Assembly: GCA_013399855.1 (NCBI GenBank)
Contig: VXAY01002085.1
Location: 1,327,244 to 1,391,243 of the forward strand
From: Oxyruncus cristatus
Taxonomy: Eukaryota; Chordata; Aves; Passeriformes; Cotingidae
Reading direction: 5' to 3'
Length of the DNA: 64,000 bases
The notes under the pieces were generated by a model. The model ran no database searches. It was not told the origin of the DNA and saw only the letters and a program-made list of their open reading frames with translations. Position numbers and translations under genes: made by a program. Shown in pieces: positions 1-12,592 of this stretch. Position 1 is the stretch's first letter, and each line of letters starts with the position of its first letter.

Positions 1-2483
1 TACTCTTGCAATCACTATCCTAGAGTAAAAAGTTCCTTTTTTACATTTAGATTTATTTTATATGGATTTCGTTAAGTAGTTTCATTTAATTATTTTTTTT
101 TTTCTGTTAAAAAAAACATTGTTATTTTATGTAAAGTAGTTGCATTAGGGAAAACAGAAGGTGAAATTTCAGCATTTTTACAGACATACATCCTCTAGAA
201 TCACATCTGGCTTAACCTGATAATAGAGGCTGGGTGACAGGTGTCTTTCAAAGTGTTTAACCTTCTGATTCATCAAGGTTTATCACCATAAATTGGAGTG
301 GATTCTGCTTTCTGCAACAGGTGTTCAGCCTCTTTCTGCATCTTTGATATGGTTTACACTGAGATACTGTTTCCAGCTGTTTCCAGTGCTCCTCTCTACC
401 TGCGTTTCTATAAAAGTGGTCTTGCTACTAATACACAATGGAAAGAGTGAAAAACAAAGTGTAAAGAAACTGAGTGGCTAGAAAAGAAAGCTGTGTGATG
501 CAGCTATTCCAGTGATGCAAGGAAAATAAGGAAATTGTTTTATCATCACCCGGAGATGTTTAGTGTCTGCCATAGTTTTTATGTTGGGTAGAGGGAGAGG
601 GAGCACAGATTTCTGTCTGGTCTGTGGGTGATGAAGGAGATTTTTACTAATTAATGTGTTTATAAAAACATTTATTCTATGAGCTCCTTACATAACCTGT
701 GAGACATTTCATCTCACATCATTTGCTCAATAACATTTTCAACCTGATGTTTCTGATGATGACAGTTCTCTTTAAAAGAAAACTACAAAACGCTACAAGT
801 TATGCTACTTAAGGAAAATGTTTACTTATGTTTAGTTTAATATATTTCAGCTAAGTTTGTAACAGTAGCCATGAAAATAGAAACAGTTCTGTCAATTATT
901 CCATAATGCTACGTAAAATACTGTAATTATCTCTGTTTATGTAAAGAAAACCTTAATTATCTGATGTTGCACTTTTTAGCAAGTATTGATAAATGCTGAA
1001 TTTAGATAATCAGATATACTTTAAAATGTCTATATAATCTCAACCTGTATTTATGCCTTTCCTACATGGATTTCTTTTTAAATCAGAGGTAGCTAAGGGC
1101 ATGTTCTATACTGCTTTAAAATACATACTGCTTTATTTAGCATATGCTTTAGCTCCAGTTGCCAGTGCTTATACATTTAGATTGATGACAGATTTTAAAA
1201 AATAAAGTACCAATTAATTGCTATCCTGAATACTATTATGACAAGTTACAAAGCCTTTTACCTTGAGGAGACACACTAATATTGTCTAAAGAATCATCTA
1301 AGCTTGTTATATCAGTGTTTCTATTTTATATTTCTTGGATGGAACCTTTTAAATGTATGAGCAAGATTGTTAGTGGTAGAAGACAAAACCTCATTTCAGT
1401 ATCAGAGGAATGTACTTTTTTATGCATGTTTTCTGCATACAGTCAAAGGTTACTTTCAAGTAGTTTCAAATGCCCATCTAGAATCTAGTTTAAAACTTAA
1501 TAATTCAGGTTCCTGAGATAAACGTGTACTTGATCTTTTAACCTGAAATAAATAAAATTAAATACTCAGCAATATAATGGTTCTCTTTTTTCTTCATCAT
1601 TCCTTCAGATTCTTACACTATAAAGTGATTATCTGACAAAAAAAAAATTAAAAATAAAAAGAGGCTGAAGTGATGCCATCGGACAAAATTATGTTCTCTA
1701 TCTGTACTTCCAAAGTCATTACTACAGAAATATCTAGCTAAACCTCTCACATCAAATGGCTGTCTGCTGTTCTCTATTGCTTTTTAGTCTCATCACTGAA
1801 ATCAGAACACTCAGCCCTGCTGTCACCTTAAGTTGTATACTGGTAGAATGTACCAAAGAATCTTGAGAAAGATTAGTGAGCAAGAACTATAATTTCTTTC
1901 AAGGAGCAAAATGAAGATTGCGGGGATGATATTTAGGAGTTTTTTCTTACAGATTTGGAGTTTCTGTTTATTTTAATAATGAGGTGATGCCTTCAGAATG
2001 AATGTCACATGCTATTTCAGTTTTAAAAACCCAGTGGAGAAGCTCAGTTAAGACACTCAAAATTACCTTGTAGCAAACATATTCAGTGTGATGATTGCAA
2101 TAGCTTGAGTAGGACAGCAAGAAGAAATGTACCTGAGAGGTAATGAGGGCAAGCAGTAAAGAGTAAATGTGCAAAAGCAGAACTGCACTTTGAGTAAATG
2201 ACTCTGCTTAGTTTTTATTTTAAACTTAATTGAAGGGGTGAAACAGTCCAGCACTTATTATTTAATTTGCTCAGAAGCTCCTTTCTTCACCATTCTACTC
2301 TAATTTCTCTGTGCTGCAATTTTAAGAAAGCAAAAGTTATAAAATATTAAGTCTTTCCGTGGATGTCACATCACATGGTTGCTTGCTGTTCATCATATAT
2401 GGGCAATAAACATAATTAGGTATGTTGCACAAAGAGTCAATGTATATATACAACTCCAGCTCCCAGAAATTATGTGTCTGCCC

Positions 2484-2518
<35 letters not shown>

Positions 2519-3129
2519 CATCCATCTGGTATAACAGTATGTAATAAGCAACTTCTGTCAAATGTTCTGCCTTTAACATTGCAAAGACAGGTGCAATGAA
2601 CCATTGAACCAACATTTTCTTCATTTGTTCATCTTTTCCTTACCTGCATGAAAAATGTCGATTACGGTGTCTCTAGTAATTGCCCAGAATAATATCAGCT
2701 TAGGTCAGTGGAGGCCTGGAGGAAGGTAAGGCTGGGATTTATGGTGAAGTGCTATGATGGGTTATATTGCAAAAGACGAAATGGGTTTTTATGATACATT
2801 CAGCCAGAATTTACATTGCTATGTCAGAGTGTTAAATAGTGTTTAGAAATCATCTTTATCCCCACATACAGTGTATGTAGCAATTCAGACATCTTTCTGA
2901 ACCTGAATATGCTCTTGCTAACTAATGACTGTTGTTTTTAAACTTGTTTTTAAAAGTGAGGTTTTACATCAGGAGGTAGAAATAATTCATACTCCCCAAA
3001 CAGAAACCTGTTTGGACTTAAAGCGTGTAATATCTTCATTTGTCCTCCATTTGTCTGTAATAATGATGATGGTAGTAGACTATTTGCTGTTCTGTAGCTA
3101 AGTCTTTGTGAAGACTTATGTGTCTTAGA
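1..3129. other. Unique AT-rich intron sequence
   Basis: No gene, mobile element or RNA recognised. It contains the TCTG/TCTA microsatellite near 2.5 kb. The short open frames have no family resemblance. Confidence 0.6.
2484..2527. repeat. Compound tetranucleotide microsatellite (GTCT)n(ATCT)n
   Basis: About five GTCT/TGTC units run directly into about four ATCT units and two CATC-type units. It is a compound tetranucleotide STR and a likely polymorphic marker. Confidence 0.9.
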
Positions 3130-3547
3130 ATCAATCACAGAATCCTTAAGGTTGGAAAAGACCTCCAAAACCATCTAGTCCAACCTTTGACTAAACTCCA
3201 CCGTGTCAACTAAACCATGGCACTAAGTGCCAGATACAGTAGCTTTTTGAACGCTTCCAGGGATGGCGACTTGAGCACCCGACTGTACAGCCTAATCCAA
3301 TGCTTAATCACCTCTTCAGTGAAGAAATTCTTCCTGATGTCCAACCTAAACCTCCACTGGCATAGTTCAAAGCTATGTCCTCTTGCCCTGTCACTACTTG
3401 CCTGGGAGAAGAAGCTGACCCCCACCTTGCTATAATCTCCTTTTGGGTAGTTGTAGAGAGTGATAAGGTCTCCCCTGAGCCTTCTCATTAGACTAAATAG
3501 TCCCAGCTCCCTCAGCCTCTGCTGATATGACTTACTCTCTAGACCTT
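3130..3547 (-). mobile_element. CR1 LINE 3' end, 5'-truncated
   Basis: Read on the minus strand this is the non-coding 3' end of a CR1 retrotransposon. The plus strand begins with the reversed 3' octamer (TCACAGAATC) and then GGTTGGAAAAGACCTCCAAA, and further in has the CR1 block GTGAAGAAATTCTTCCTGAT. It stops abruptly at AGACCTTTCA, where the consensus should continue, because another CR1 3' end begins there. The 143-aa minus-strand frame across this copy is a chance frame. Confidence 0.92.
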
Positions 3548-3548
3548 T

Positions 3549-3772
3549 CACAGAGTCACAGACTATACTGAGTTGGAAGGGACCCACAAGGATCATCAAC
3601 TCCAACTTCTGGCCCTGCACAGGACAATCCCCGCGAGTCACACCATGTGCCCAAGATCGTTGTCCAAATGCTTCTTGAAATCTGTTAGACTTGGTGCTGT
3701 GACCACTTCCCTGGGGTTCCAGTGCCTAAACACCCTCTGAGTGGAGAACCTTTTTCTAATATCTAATCTAGT
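3549..3772 (-). mobile_element. Second CR1 3' end abutting the first
   Basis: A different CR1 subfamily, also minus strand. It starts at a reversed octamer (CACAGAGTCACAGA), followed by TGAGTTGGAAGGGACCCACA and CTGGCCCTGCACAGGACAAT, and ends near TCTAATATCTAATCTA. The first CR1 is not resumed on the far side, so this is either an insertion with later loss or a joined pair formed during integration. Confidence 0.9.
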
Positions 3773-5464
3773 AACACACAGTACAACATTTTAGACAAAG
3801 AGATAAAGACTGAAATAGTGTGAAGCATACAGAATTTTCTGGTTTCACGAAGGAAGGAAGGAAGTTTATTGTCCACTTTTATTTACCCTCATTACTCTTG
3901 CTATGGCCTTCCAAATATGAAGGTAGAGGCTTCAAATATATCAGTGTTTCTTACTCATTTTTAAGGTGAGCTTTAATTTCTACTGGTTAGTTGTATTTGA
4001 AATATTTCAAATTACAGCAGTTGTATTTTATGATTTTACATTTACAAATAGATATGCACATGCATGCACTCATATAGGCATTATGTTGCTGAATTGCAAA
4101 ACTTCCTGCCATACAGTTCAGTTAGTATATATATTTTTTATTTAAAACAGAAATAAAATAGAATGCCAGAGATATTTTATATAAGAGAACATTAATATTC
4201 TTCATAAAATTGTCACTTAAAACTGCTTCCAAACTGTCTTTGAAAAGCATCACAGTATAGGACAATATAAAATATTGGGGATTTTTGTCTTTCCTAGCCA
4301 TGATTGGAAATGTGAGATTGCTGAACTTTTTAAAAAAAGAGTTCTTTATCTTCATCACGTGAAAATTCATTTAGGTTGGATAGCATAAATTTCTTTTGTT
4401 AGATAGGATGTGTTCCTGTGGTGCTCATCTTCAAATATAAAAATATTGGTTTCCTATAGTTTTACAGCTCTAATTCTGTCAAATCATGTCAGTCATGTCA
4501 ATTCATTTTAAGAAGAATAGCTACTTTTACATGTTTCATATATTCAAAATTGTTTAATTCAATATCAGAAATCCTGAATTCCAAATGTATAAGAAAATCT
4601 TTGCTTTCCTGAAGGAAATGGTAGGCAAAATAAGAAATAGAATCAATTTTTCATAGACCTTGTGCAAGCACCATTTCTTCATCATCTTGAATAATGTAAA
4701 ACATGTTTACAAATGGGAATTACTATTTCAGGATACCAGCAATTTTTGAAATCTGTCTTACACTATGAAGGGCTTTTATCCTGGCCATATATACTTATAA
4801 ATATTTTTATTAATTTACACAGTTTTTACCAAATATTATTTTTAAAAAGAATAAGTGTTCCTACAACAACTAGGTATTAAATCCAAATGAAAATCAAAAA
4901 AGGAAAAAAAGGAATAAAATATATGAAAATGAAATTTTACAGTAGTTTATCTTAAAAAATCAATAACACGGTTTTCCCTAGTTCTTAATGAGATATTTGG
5001 TTACACTTATTTCTATTAGTGACAAAGGAATCTGACAATGGATAAGAGAAATAAGCTTTCTTAAAGGAATATCAAATATTCTAACAATACTCAGAAATAA
5101 TTCTCAGAAGAACCTGATATTCTATTAATTCCTCTAAGTCAGTATCATCACAGTGATAAAGTAATTAAGAGAAAAAGAGCACTAGAAACAGGCAAAAAAT
5201 TTCTCCAGAATAGTTTGGAACGCAGATTTGCAAGTTTTCATTACTTTCCTTTATTGGGATGCTTTTCAGAAAAGCCCAGAAGTCCAGGTTTAGAGCACTG
5301 GCCCAAACAATAGTTCTTGTGAGCATTTAGCGTATAGCCATTCATAGCCCTATGGCAAGAGAGCTGAGGGGATGGAAAAGAAAACCAGGAAAAAATAAGG
5401 ATAGAACTGTCTGCACCATTTGAATTGTTTAAATGTTTGAACCACCATTACAGGTCTTTGTAGA
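3773..5464. other. Unique AT-rich intron sequence
   Basis: No element or gene recognised. It has an (AAGG)4-like stretch near 3852 and is otherwise plain AT-rich intron. Confidence 0.6.
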
Positions 5465-6065
5465 GAAGTTGTGTCATGGAGAGGATCGTCTTGAGCGCCA
5501 TCACATGGCATGTGCAGGACAACCAGCGGATCATGAGTTTATGAAGGGCGGGTCCTGCTAGACCAATCTGACCTTTTATGACAAGATGACCCACTTAATG
5601 TATGAGGGAAAAGTGTGGATGTTGTCTACCTGGACTTTAATAGTTTGACATCATCTCTCAGGACATTCTCCTGGAAAAACTGGCTGCTGATGGCTGAATA
5701 TGAGGCAGGCAGCAGTGGCAATGGCATCCTGGCCTGTATCGAAAACAAAGTGTCCAGCAGGACCAGGGCAGTGACTGTCCCTCTTTACTCGGCACTGGTG
5801 AGGCCACACCTCAAATCCTGTGTTTTGAAGAAGGAAGACATTGAGGGGCTGGAGCATGTCTGCAGAAAAGAGGCTCGGGGGAGACCTTATCACTCTCTAT
5901 AATTACCTGAAATAAGGTTGTGGCAACGTGGTAGTTGGTCTCTTCTTCCAGGTGACGAATGACAGGACAGAGGAAATGGCTGCACGGTGGTGACTGTGGA
6001 AGTGCTACATTAACAGTTGAACTCAATCTTAGGGGTCTTTTCCAACCTTAGTGATTCTCTGATTG
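5465..6065 (+). mobile_element. CR1 LINE with internal deletion, complete 3' end
   Basis: Plus-strand CR1. The first part (to about 5695) is from the reverse-transcriptase region, with text such as GGATGTTGTCTACCTGGACT, which codes for the palm motif VYLDF. It then jumps near 5700 to the ORF2 C-terminus, seen as [20 protein letters not shown]. The 3' part ends with GTCTTTTCCAACCTTAGTGA and octamer-like TTCTCTGATT. Several hundred bases between palm motif A and the C-terminal block are missing. Stops and frameshifts make it non-functional. Confidence 0.92.
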
Positions 6066-9000
6066 CAAGTGAACAACTCTGACAGCCTCCTGAAGTGGTG
6101 TGCAAGTTCAGCAAAATTTTTATCACACACAGGAGATGGGCTTTCCTTGGTCCCCACCTTTGTGTTGGTTTGGTTATAGAGAGTTGAGGAGGCAGTTTAA
6201 TGCACCTTCATTATTTTTACACTACATTTGTAAGCTCGTCTGAGCCTTTTCCAAGGTCTTTTTCTTCTGTGAAAATGGTAACCATCACAAGTGATCTGTC
6301 TCTTATGGAGATTAAGGTTTGATCTATCTCCTTCTCAAATGCAAGCTTGATAGGCTTGTCAGACATCCATGAAATTTTTCACTGCAACTTCTGGATGCCT
6401 TGGTGAGTAGAAAAAGCCTTCAGGCTAACATTAGGAATTTTTACAGCTTGGATAACTGGAGCTTACATTAAGTGTCCTGTACAGATGGCATAAGCATTTG
6501 CTCCAAGAAATCAATGAGATCCCAGATTTTCGTGGAGTTGATGCTTGTTGGGAGTCAGGTGACTGAAATCTACTCATTCTCCACTCCCTTGTCCTTCTGA
6601 CACTGCAGGTGGTCAGCTGTCTGACAGTAGCACCTTCACTGTACGTGATAAACACCTTTCACATGCGTTAGGACAAAACAAATACCTAATACTGAGGAGA
6701 TAAGCAGGTGAGTGCAGGGTACATCTTCTCATTGTGACTGAGAATGGTAAATTCCAGGGCGTGTTTGTTATTTGCTTTGCTCAGTGAGAACTAAACACTG
6801 AAAAACAAGTAAGGAAGGTGATAAGTAGAAAAAGGAGCAATATAATCCTTACAATGGGTGGAGTTATGAATTTAAGTGAAGAGTCTTGAAGGGCTAGATG
6901 TAAGCAAGTCTAGAACTAATAAAGTTAGTCCAGATGGTTCTTTTATGTAAGACTTCATTAAGGGATATACTAATTTATACTGAGGGGAAAATAAGAAATG
7001 GCCATACTTACACAGAATAGGGGAAGACTGTGATATTGAAAAAGAAGAAGAAATTAATGTATTTGACTGAGCAGAAGGCATTGCTAACATTGCATATTAC
7101 AGGAGTGGTGTAGAAAATGCTTGAAGAGAGAATTATTTAAAGAAAAGTCTTCTATGTGATGCCAGATTTCTTTAACTACTAATTCTTTCGTTATTATTTG
7201 CTGAAATACAGCAATGTAATAAATAACATAGTCTGACTATTGCTTCCACTATTTTATAAGAGGTTTGTTTGTTTTTCACTAAGAACTCTTCCAGCAAAAT
7301 AATTTTTCTTACCCTTTGATTGTCAAGGTTCTTCTTGTCACAAATAAATTAATAATTCTGAGCAAAAAATTAACATTTCAGATCTCATTTCAGTAAAATA
7401 GTGAAATATTACTGTGCTGCTTGTTTTTCTAGCTGTAATTTCAGAGGGGAAAGTCCTAGCAGGTAGTCAGGTGGCTTTGATATGCATTGCTTATAGTCAA
7501 CATTATAATTTCTATTTTGTTAAAGAGTAGGCAGTATTTTGTCTGCTTTACACTCTGCTTCTAACCTCATCCATCTTGGAAAAAGACAAAGAAATATGTA
7601 ACAGTATTGAAGAATTGGCTTTCCAGCTGCCTCTTTAGCAAATGCAGGAGGAGAAAGTGCAGAAAAATTTAATTCCATATAATAGATATTTCAGTCATTT
7701 TCAAAACAATGGCTTTTAATCTTTTTTTTCAAATTTTTGTAGACTTTTTATCCCCTAACAGAATTCAAAACAGCCAATTTGTATTGTTAGTAATATTATA
7801 GGCCACCTACCTGACCGTTTAAGTTTTCTCCTAACATCTTATTTCAAATTGTATTTTGAATCTGTCCTGCAAATGCTTACCTCTGTGTATATAAGCTGTT
7901 TGTGGACATCAAATTCGCATTAAGCGTCTAAATGCTAAATGGCTGCATGTCAGTTGTTTTCTTTTTTTAATGCCGATTCTTCTCAGGCCAGAGAGCAATT
8001 TAGCTAACCTTAAAATATAGCTAAAACTTGGTTCCATTACAGGGACAGGTGTTTTAGAGGCTCTAGGAGTATTTCCAAAACATTTGCAAGGGAATGACAT
8101 ATATGGTACTAGGTCCGGAGCAGGCTGAATGTAGGATACATTTGGGTAAGCCACATGCCACTATTCACCCACTCTTAGGTAAATAGAATGAGCTTTTTGT
8201 GGCTTTTTAGCCAAACCATTTGTTAGGCTCCATCAGGCAGACTGACAGCTGCAGTAGGAGTTTAGACGTAGCACAAAGGTGTGTGAATGTAAGTGGATCG
8301 CAGAACTGAAATATCTGAAACTGGATTCCAAACTAAGACACTTCATTTGTGTGTTCACATCATATACATTGAAATGCAGTGGCTGATGTGAAAGTTAAGA
8401 GACATATCTCTGTAGTTATGAGACTGGCATTTTGAAATATTAAACTTATTTGAGGAGTCCATAATGTAAGAGACTAATGGGGTTGAATAATTTATAATTT
8501 AAATTCTTCTGAAATGCAAATCTAATATAGTGGTTGAGGCTCACAAAATTCATCAAACTGACTTAAAACCATCAGTTCAACAAATAAGAGCCTTAGTAAT
8601 TAGTTTAACATTTCCAAGATTTCTGACCAAATAAATATTACAAATCTTCCTCTAGAAAAGGGAGAGAAAAGCAGCAGTTGTGAATCTTTAGTCAGACTCC
8701 CAGAAGCATCAAATATTAGCTGATCTGTGGTGAAGTTTTCCACGACAGCTTCAGAAGGGTTGAATCTGAAAAGGATGTGTTTGCCATAACCTAGAAAGGT
8801 TACTGACAGAGTAGAGAGACCTGCCTACTAAATACCTTCTGGTGCCACTACGGTAAGAATAAATAAAGATGGGAAGAAGGCAATGTGTTTTCAGGAGGTT
8901 GTTGGAATGATTTGGTCAGCCCTTGCTTCCCACAGGATAAAGAAGCGAAGAGGAAATTGGAATATAAATGTATTAGCCTACAGAATTTAGAAGGCAAGCT

Positions 9001-10548
9001 ATCAATATTCTCTTGTTGGAGACCCTTATGCTGACTTAATTTTGTTACTTAACAAGCAACAGCTTGTTTTTTTTGTTCAGTCTCTGAAGTCTTAAAGAAA
9101 CAAAGATATCCCTCTGTTCCTCAAATAATATCTCTAATCAATTTTTGAGTGTTATATTGAGGAAGCCTGTGACTTTCATCTATTTTCACTGTGGCAAGGG
9201 TTTAAATGATAAAATCTAATTGTTTTGAACAGTGATGGCTATTAGGAGGCATTATCCCTCTTTTACAGGATAGTTTCCAATTGTTTCTTATTCAAAATGT
9301 AAATTAAATGCTGCACATCTCACTGAGATCATATGGTTAATTAGTTAATGATTAACTCTTGAAGAAGAAAATGAAGATCTAGACTTTCAAGATAGTAAAT
9401 ATCTTGCAAAATAGTTAATGGATGTTACTACATTAGTATATTTCCTGTGACTAAGAAAGAGGGGGATTTGAACTACATACTTTTTTAAATACTTTGGTCA
9501 ACAGTATCTTGGCTTATTAACATCCATCCTTAAAAGTTCATGTCCATTAAAGGAGCTGTATAGGTAAGATGTTGGACCCAAGCACTTCATGATCTCACGG
9601 TGAGATAGCTGATAGCTGGTGACCATGGAGGGAACTGGAGGACAAAGAAGCAAGATACTCATTTACACAGCATGTCTGTTAATAAAAGTTAATGAAATAT
9701 TGCCTTGAAAATGTAGGGCATGAAAAGAAGAAAGTTACTTGATGAGTCTGGCAATGTTAAATAGCGGGTTTTTCAAAGGACTGCTGATTCACATGAAACA
9801 GTACTCCAGTGTGAAGAGGGTAGAGTACTTGGAAAAGTCATGTGAGATCTCAAAGTGACTCCAGGTTTGGTGTGCTAGAAGTAGTAAAATGACATCTTAC
9901 AACACCTGAATCATTTGGATTCAAAGAATATTCCACTTCCCCATTCTATTATCATAAAATCAGAGTTCATATGTAAGCAAGAGATAAATAAAGATCCATG
10001 CAATGGTCCTATTTCATAATAAGTTGTTTCTTCAGCTTCAAAGGTGACTAAAGATAATTCCTTTGTAGTAAATATAAGCAGAATTGATGGTAGTCTGAAA
10101 ATGAAGAATTTACTTTATTTTTTAGTGTCTTCCAGACATAAAGATTATAAGCAGAGTTAACAAATAGAACTTATTTGTAACACTGAAAATAATATTGTTC
10201 AGATATTCCCTTGTTCAGTTATAGAGGGAAACTAATGAAATTTGCATATTTGGTGCATGTTTAGTGCTACAATCAGTCAACGTAACCTGGTGCTGCTAAT
10301 TTCAAAGGTGAAGAGAGTGACCAAATAGATCTTGTGGTATTTTATTGCAAAAGCTGAGAAGATTATCAAAGGTCAAGACTGTCTCTACAATCTTAATTCA
10401 GCCTTTTAATGTAGTAAGCATTATGATATAGCATTTGAGTGCTAAATTTGGACTTCATTTAGAAAATTAATCAAGATTACACAGTGGAGAGGGCTGCTGT
10501 TTACCCTTAATGTAAGAGTTACTTCGTGCATATAAATACAGAGTAATG

Positions 10549-10607
10549 CACACACACACATCCATAGTTGCACACCAGCATATACACATGTGTGTATATA
10601 TATATAG
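10549..10607. repeat. CA repeat plus CA/TG/TA palindrome
   Basis: A (CA)6 run is followed 20 nt later by the near-perfect palindrome ATATACACATGTGTGTATAT (10580-10599) and more TA. Alternating purine-pyrimidine sequence can form a cruciform or Z-DNA. Confidence 0.75.
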
Positions 10608-11538
10608 TGAACCAAGAAAGGGAATTAAAGGCAGGAATGGATGGTCTTAATGCAGTTGATGAGGACATGCTTATAAAGTGGGTTTAAATTTTGGCTCTCA
10701 CAGATTTCTTATGGAAATATCAAGTCATGGGAATGAGTTTGATCTTTCTGTTTTTCGGATTGCACTGTGGATTCTGGCCTATCTTTTTCAGGCTGCAATG
10801 AAACAAACCCTTGTAAGGCAATATTTCAAGTTTTTCTTTTATGTAATGAAAATGATAATAACTATGCAAATTAAATTTGTCAGTCTGCAGGAAATCTTCA
10901 TAATATGACCTTTTCACGATTTTGACATTTCTTTTTTCCAGCTTGAATGCTAAATCTTGATATCAGCTGAACTAATTTTCATGCATATACCTGTTGTCTG
11001 AGAGTGAAACTAATCCCAAAGTTTTATATTTAATGCAGTTACATGATTAAATTTATTTAGAGGGTTGTATGTGAAAATAAACACTTTTTTTTAAAGTAGA
11101 CTAAAAAAGGAAATTTAAAATTACTGGGTTTTGCCTGATACGTTAACTTGCTTTATGATAATCTAGAAGAATGCAATTTTTTTTTTTTTTGTATATGCTT
11201 TTCAGTTATTTGCAATATGTAGTAAAAAAGCAAATGATGGACAGTTATGTTTTGGGGTCTTTTTTAACAAGTCTTTCAAGCACAATGTGAACTGGATGAA
11301 TTTAACAGCAAGAAATAAACAACTACACAATAGTTTCATTTCTATGACGTTCTTGAAGATTTCAAGATAATTTGGTTACTTCGAAGGGCAGTATGTACAG
11401 ATTAAGGCTTGTCACCTTCAGCTGTGGGTGATTTAATTGACAGAGGTTGCTTAAAGGAGCACAAATACTGATGCCATTTCAGCGACATTTTCATGACATG
11501 TTTTTGTTGTGTTGTTTTTGTCAAGGATTCTTTGTTGG

Positions 11539-11560
11539 TTTTTTTTTTTGGGGGGGGGGG
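11539..11560. repeat. T11-G11 homopolymer junction
   Basis: Eleven T directly followed by eleven G. The G run could join a G-quadruplex, and the tract is also an error-prone site for sequencing and replication. Confidence 0.85.
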
Positions 11561-12446
11561 ATGCTTTGCTTTTTTCCCCCTGAAAAAGTCTGTCTACCTG
11601 TTCTGGACATTACAATTAATCCTATTCAATATAGACAACTCGGTACAGTGTTTGGTCCCAGGTGTAGTTCTGCCTCAATATTCATTCTAACTCTACTGAT
11701 TTTGTCAAGTTTTATTTATGAACACTGAAGGGAATTCTTCTTTCCAATGTGTGGTACCTAGCCTCAGGCCAAGGCCAGGCAGGCTGAGGATAACTTTATG
11801 GTACTAATCAGGCTCCACATTATGCATTCAATTCCCCAATAAGAGGCCTATACCAACTCCCTAAAGTTGGGGTGGGGAGGAAGTCCAGCATACAATACAT
11901 CAGCACTCTACCTCCTGGTCTCTCTCTGTGAGATGCAACACATGTCCAAAACAACCGATGGGACAATATTTCATTAAGTTTGTGGAGAACTGCAGGCAGA
12001 ACTCTGCTTGCAGTCATAAGATATTAGAATAGATACAAGTGATTTTGCTTCTATAGTGAGATGACATTGTGCCATTGGTATCAACAGGTGGAAAGAAGAG
12101 GAGTGTGAAGATTTCTTTGGCATTTCAAGAGAAATCTTTTCAATTCTTTAGGGGAAAATCTAAGAAACTGTAGGTTTTCACCTGTGCATAGCAGCTGCAA
12201 TTGACCTCATTTCCAGTTCTTACTTCATCTCTTATTCTTCATTTTTTTATTTAATGTTGTGTTCCTCCATTCACAAGGGGGACTTCAGTTACTGTTCCTT
12301 TTCTTCATGAAGCAAGAACTCTTTCTCTTCTTCACAATTTCTACAAAAGCTATTTCTGCTTTTTTGCTGCCTCATTAACCAGAACATTTCTTCATGTATA
12401 GATTTTAATATGCATGTGTGCATAATATTTGAAGATATATCTCTCT

Positions 12447-12592
12447 ATATAGAATCATAGAATCATAGAATGGCTTGGTTGGAAGGAACCTTAAAGTTCC
12501 AATCCCCTGCCATGGGCAGGCACAACTTTCACTGGACCAAGTGGCTCGAACTTCCATCCAATCTGGCCTTGAAAACTTCCAGTACCTGAAGA
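12447..12592 (-). mobile_element. Short CR1 LINE 3' end
   Basis: Minus-strand CR1. The plus strand shows two to three reversed octamers (AGAATCATAGAATCATAGAA), then TGGCTTGGTTGGAAGGAACC, CCCCTGCCATGGGCAGGCAC and ATCCAATCTGGCCTTGAAAA, before it ends near CTTCCAGTACC. It is severely 5'-truncated (about 145 bp) and contains no coding sequence. Confidence 0.92.

Larger units (their letters stand above)
6066..12446. other. Unique intron sequence
   Basis: No recognisable gene or element. The stretch 6100-6660 is less AT-rich than its surroundings and may be an old, unidentified repeat. It also holds a T11G11 tract near 11.54 kb and a CA/TA palindromic patch near 10.55 kb. Confidence 0.5.

Noticed and set aside
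3210..3641. 143-codon minus-strand frame
   Set aside because: It runs across the non-coding 3' ends of two CR1 copies and their junction, so it is a chance frame.
6100..6660. Possible old LTR or retrocopy after the 5.5-kb CR1
   Set aside because: Some promoter- and LTR-like texture, but no end motifs, target duplication or protein similarity that I can defend.
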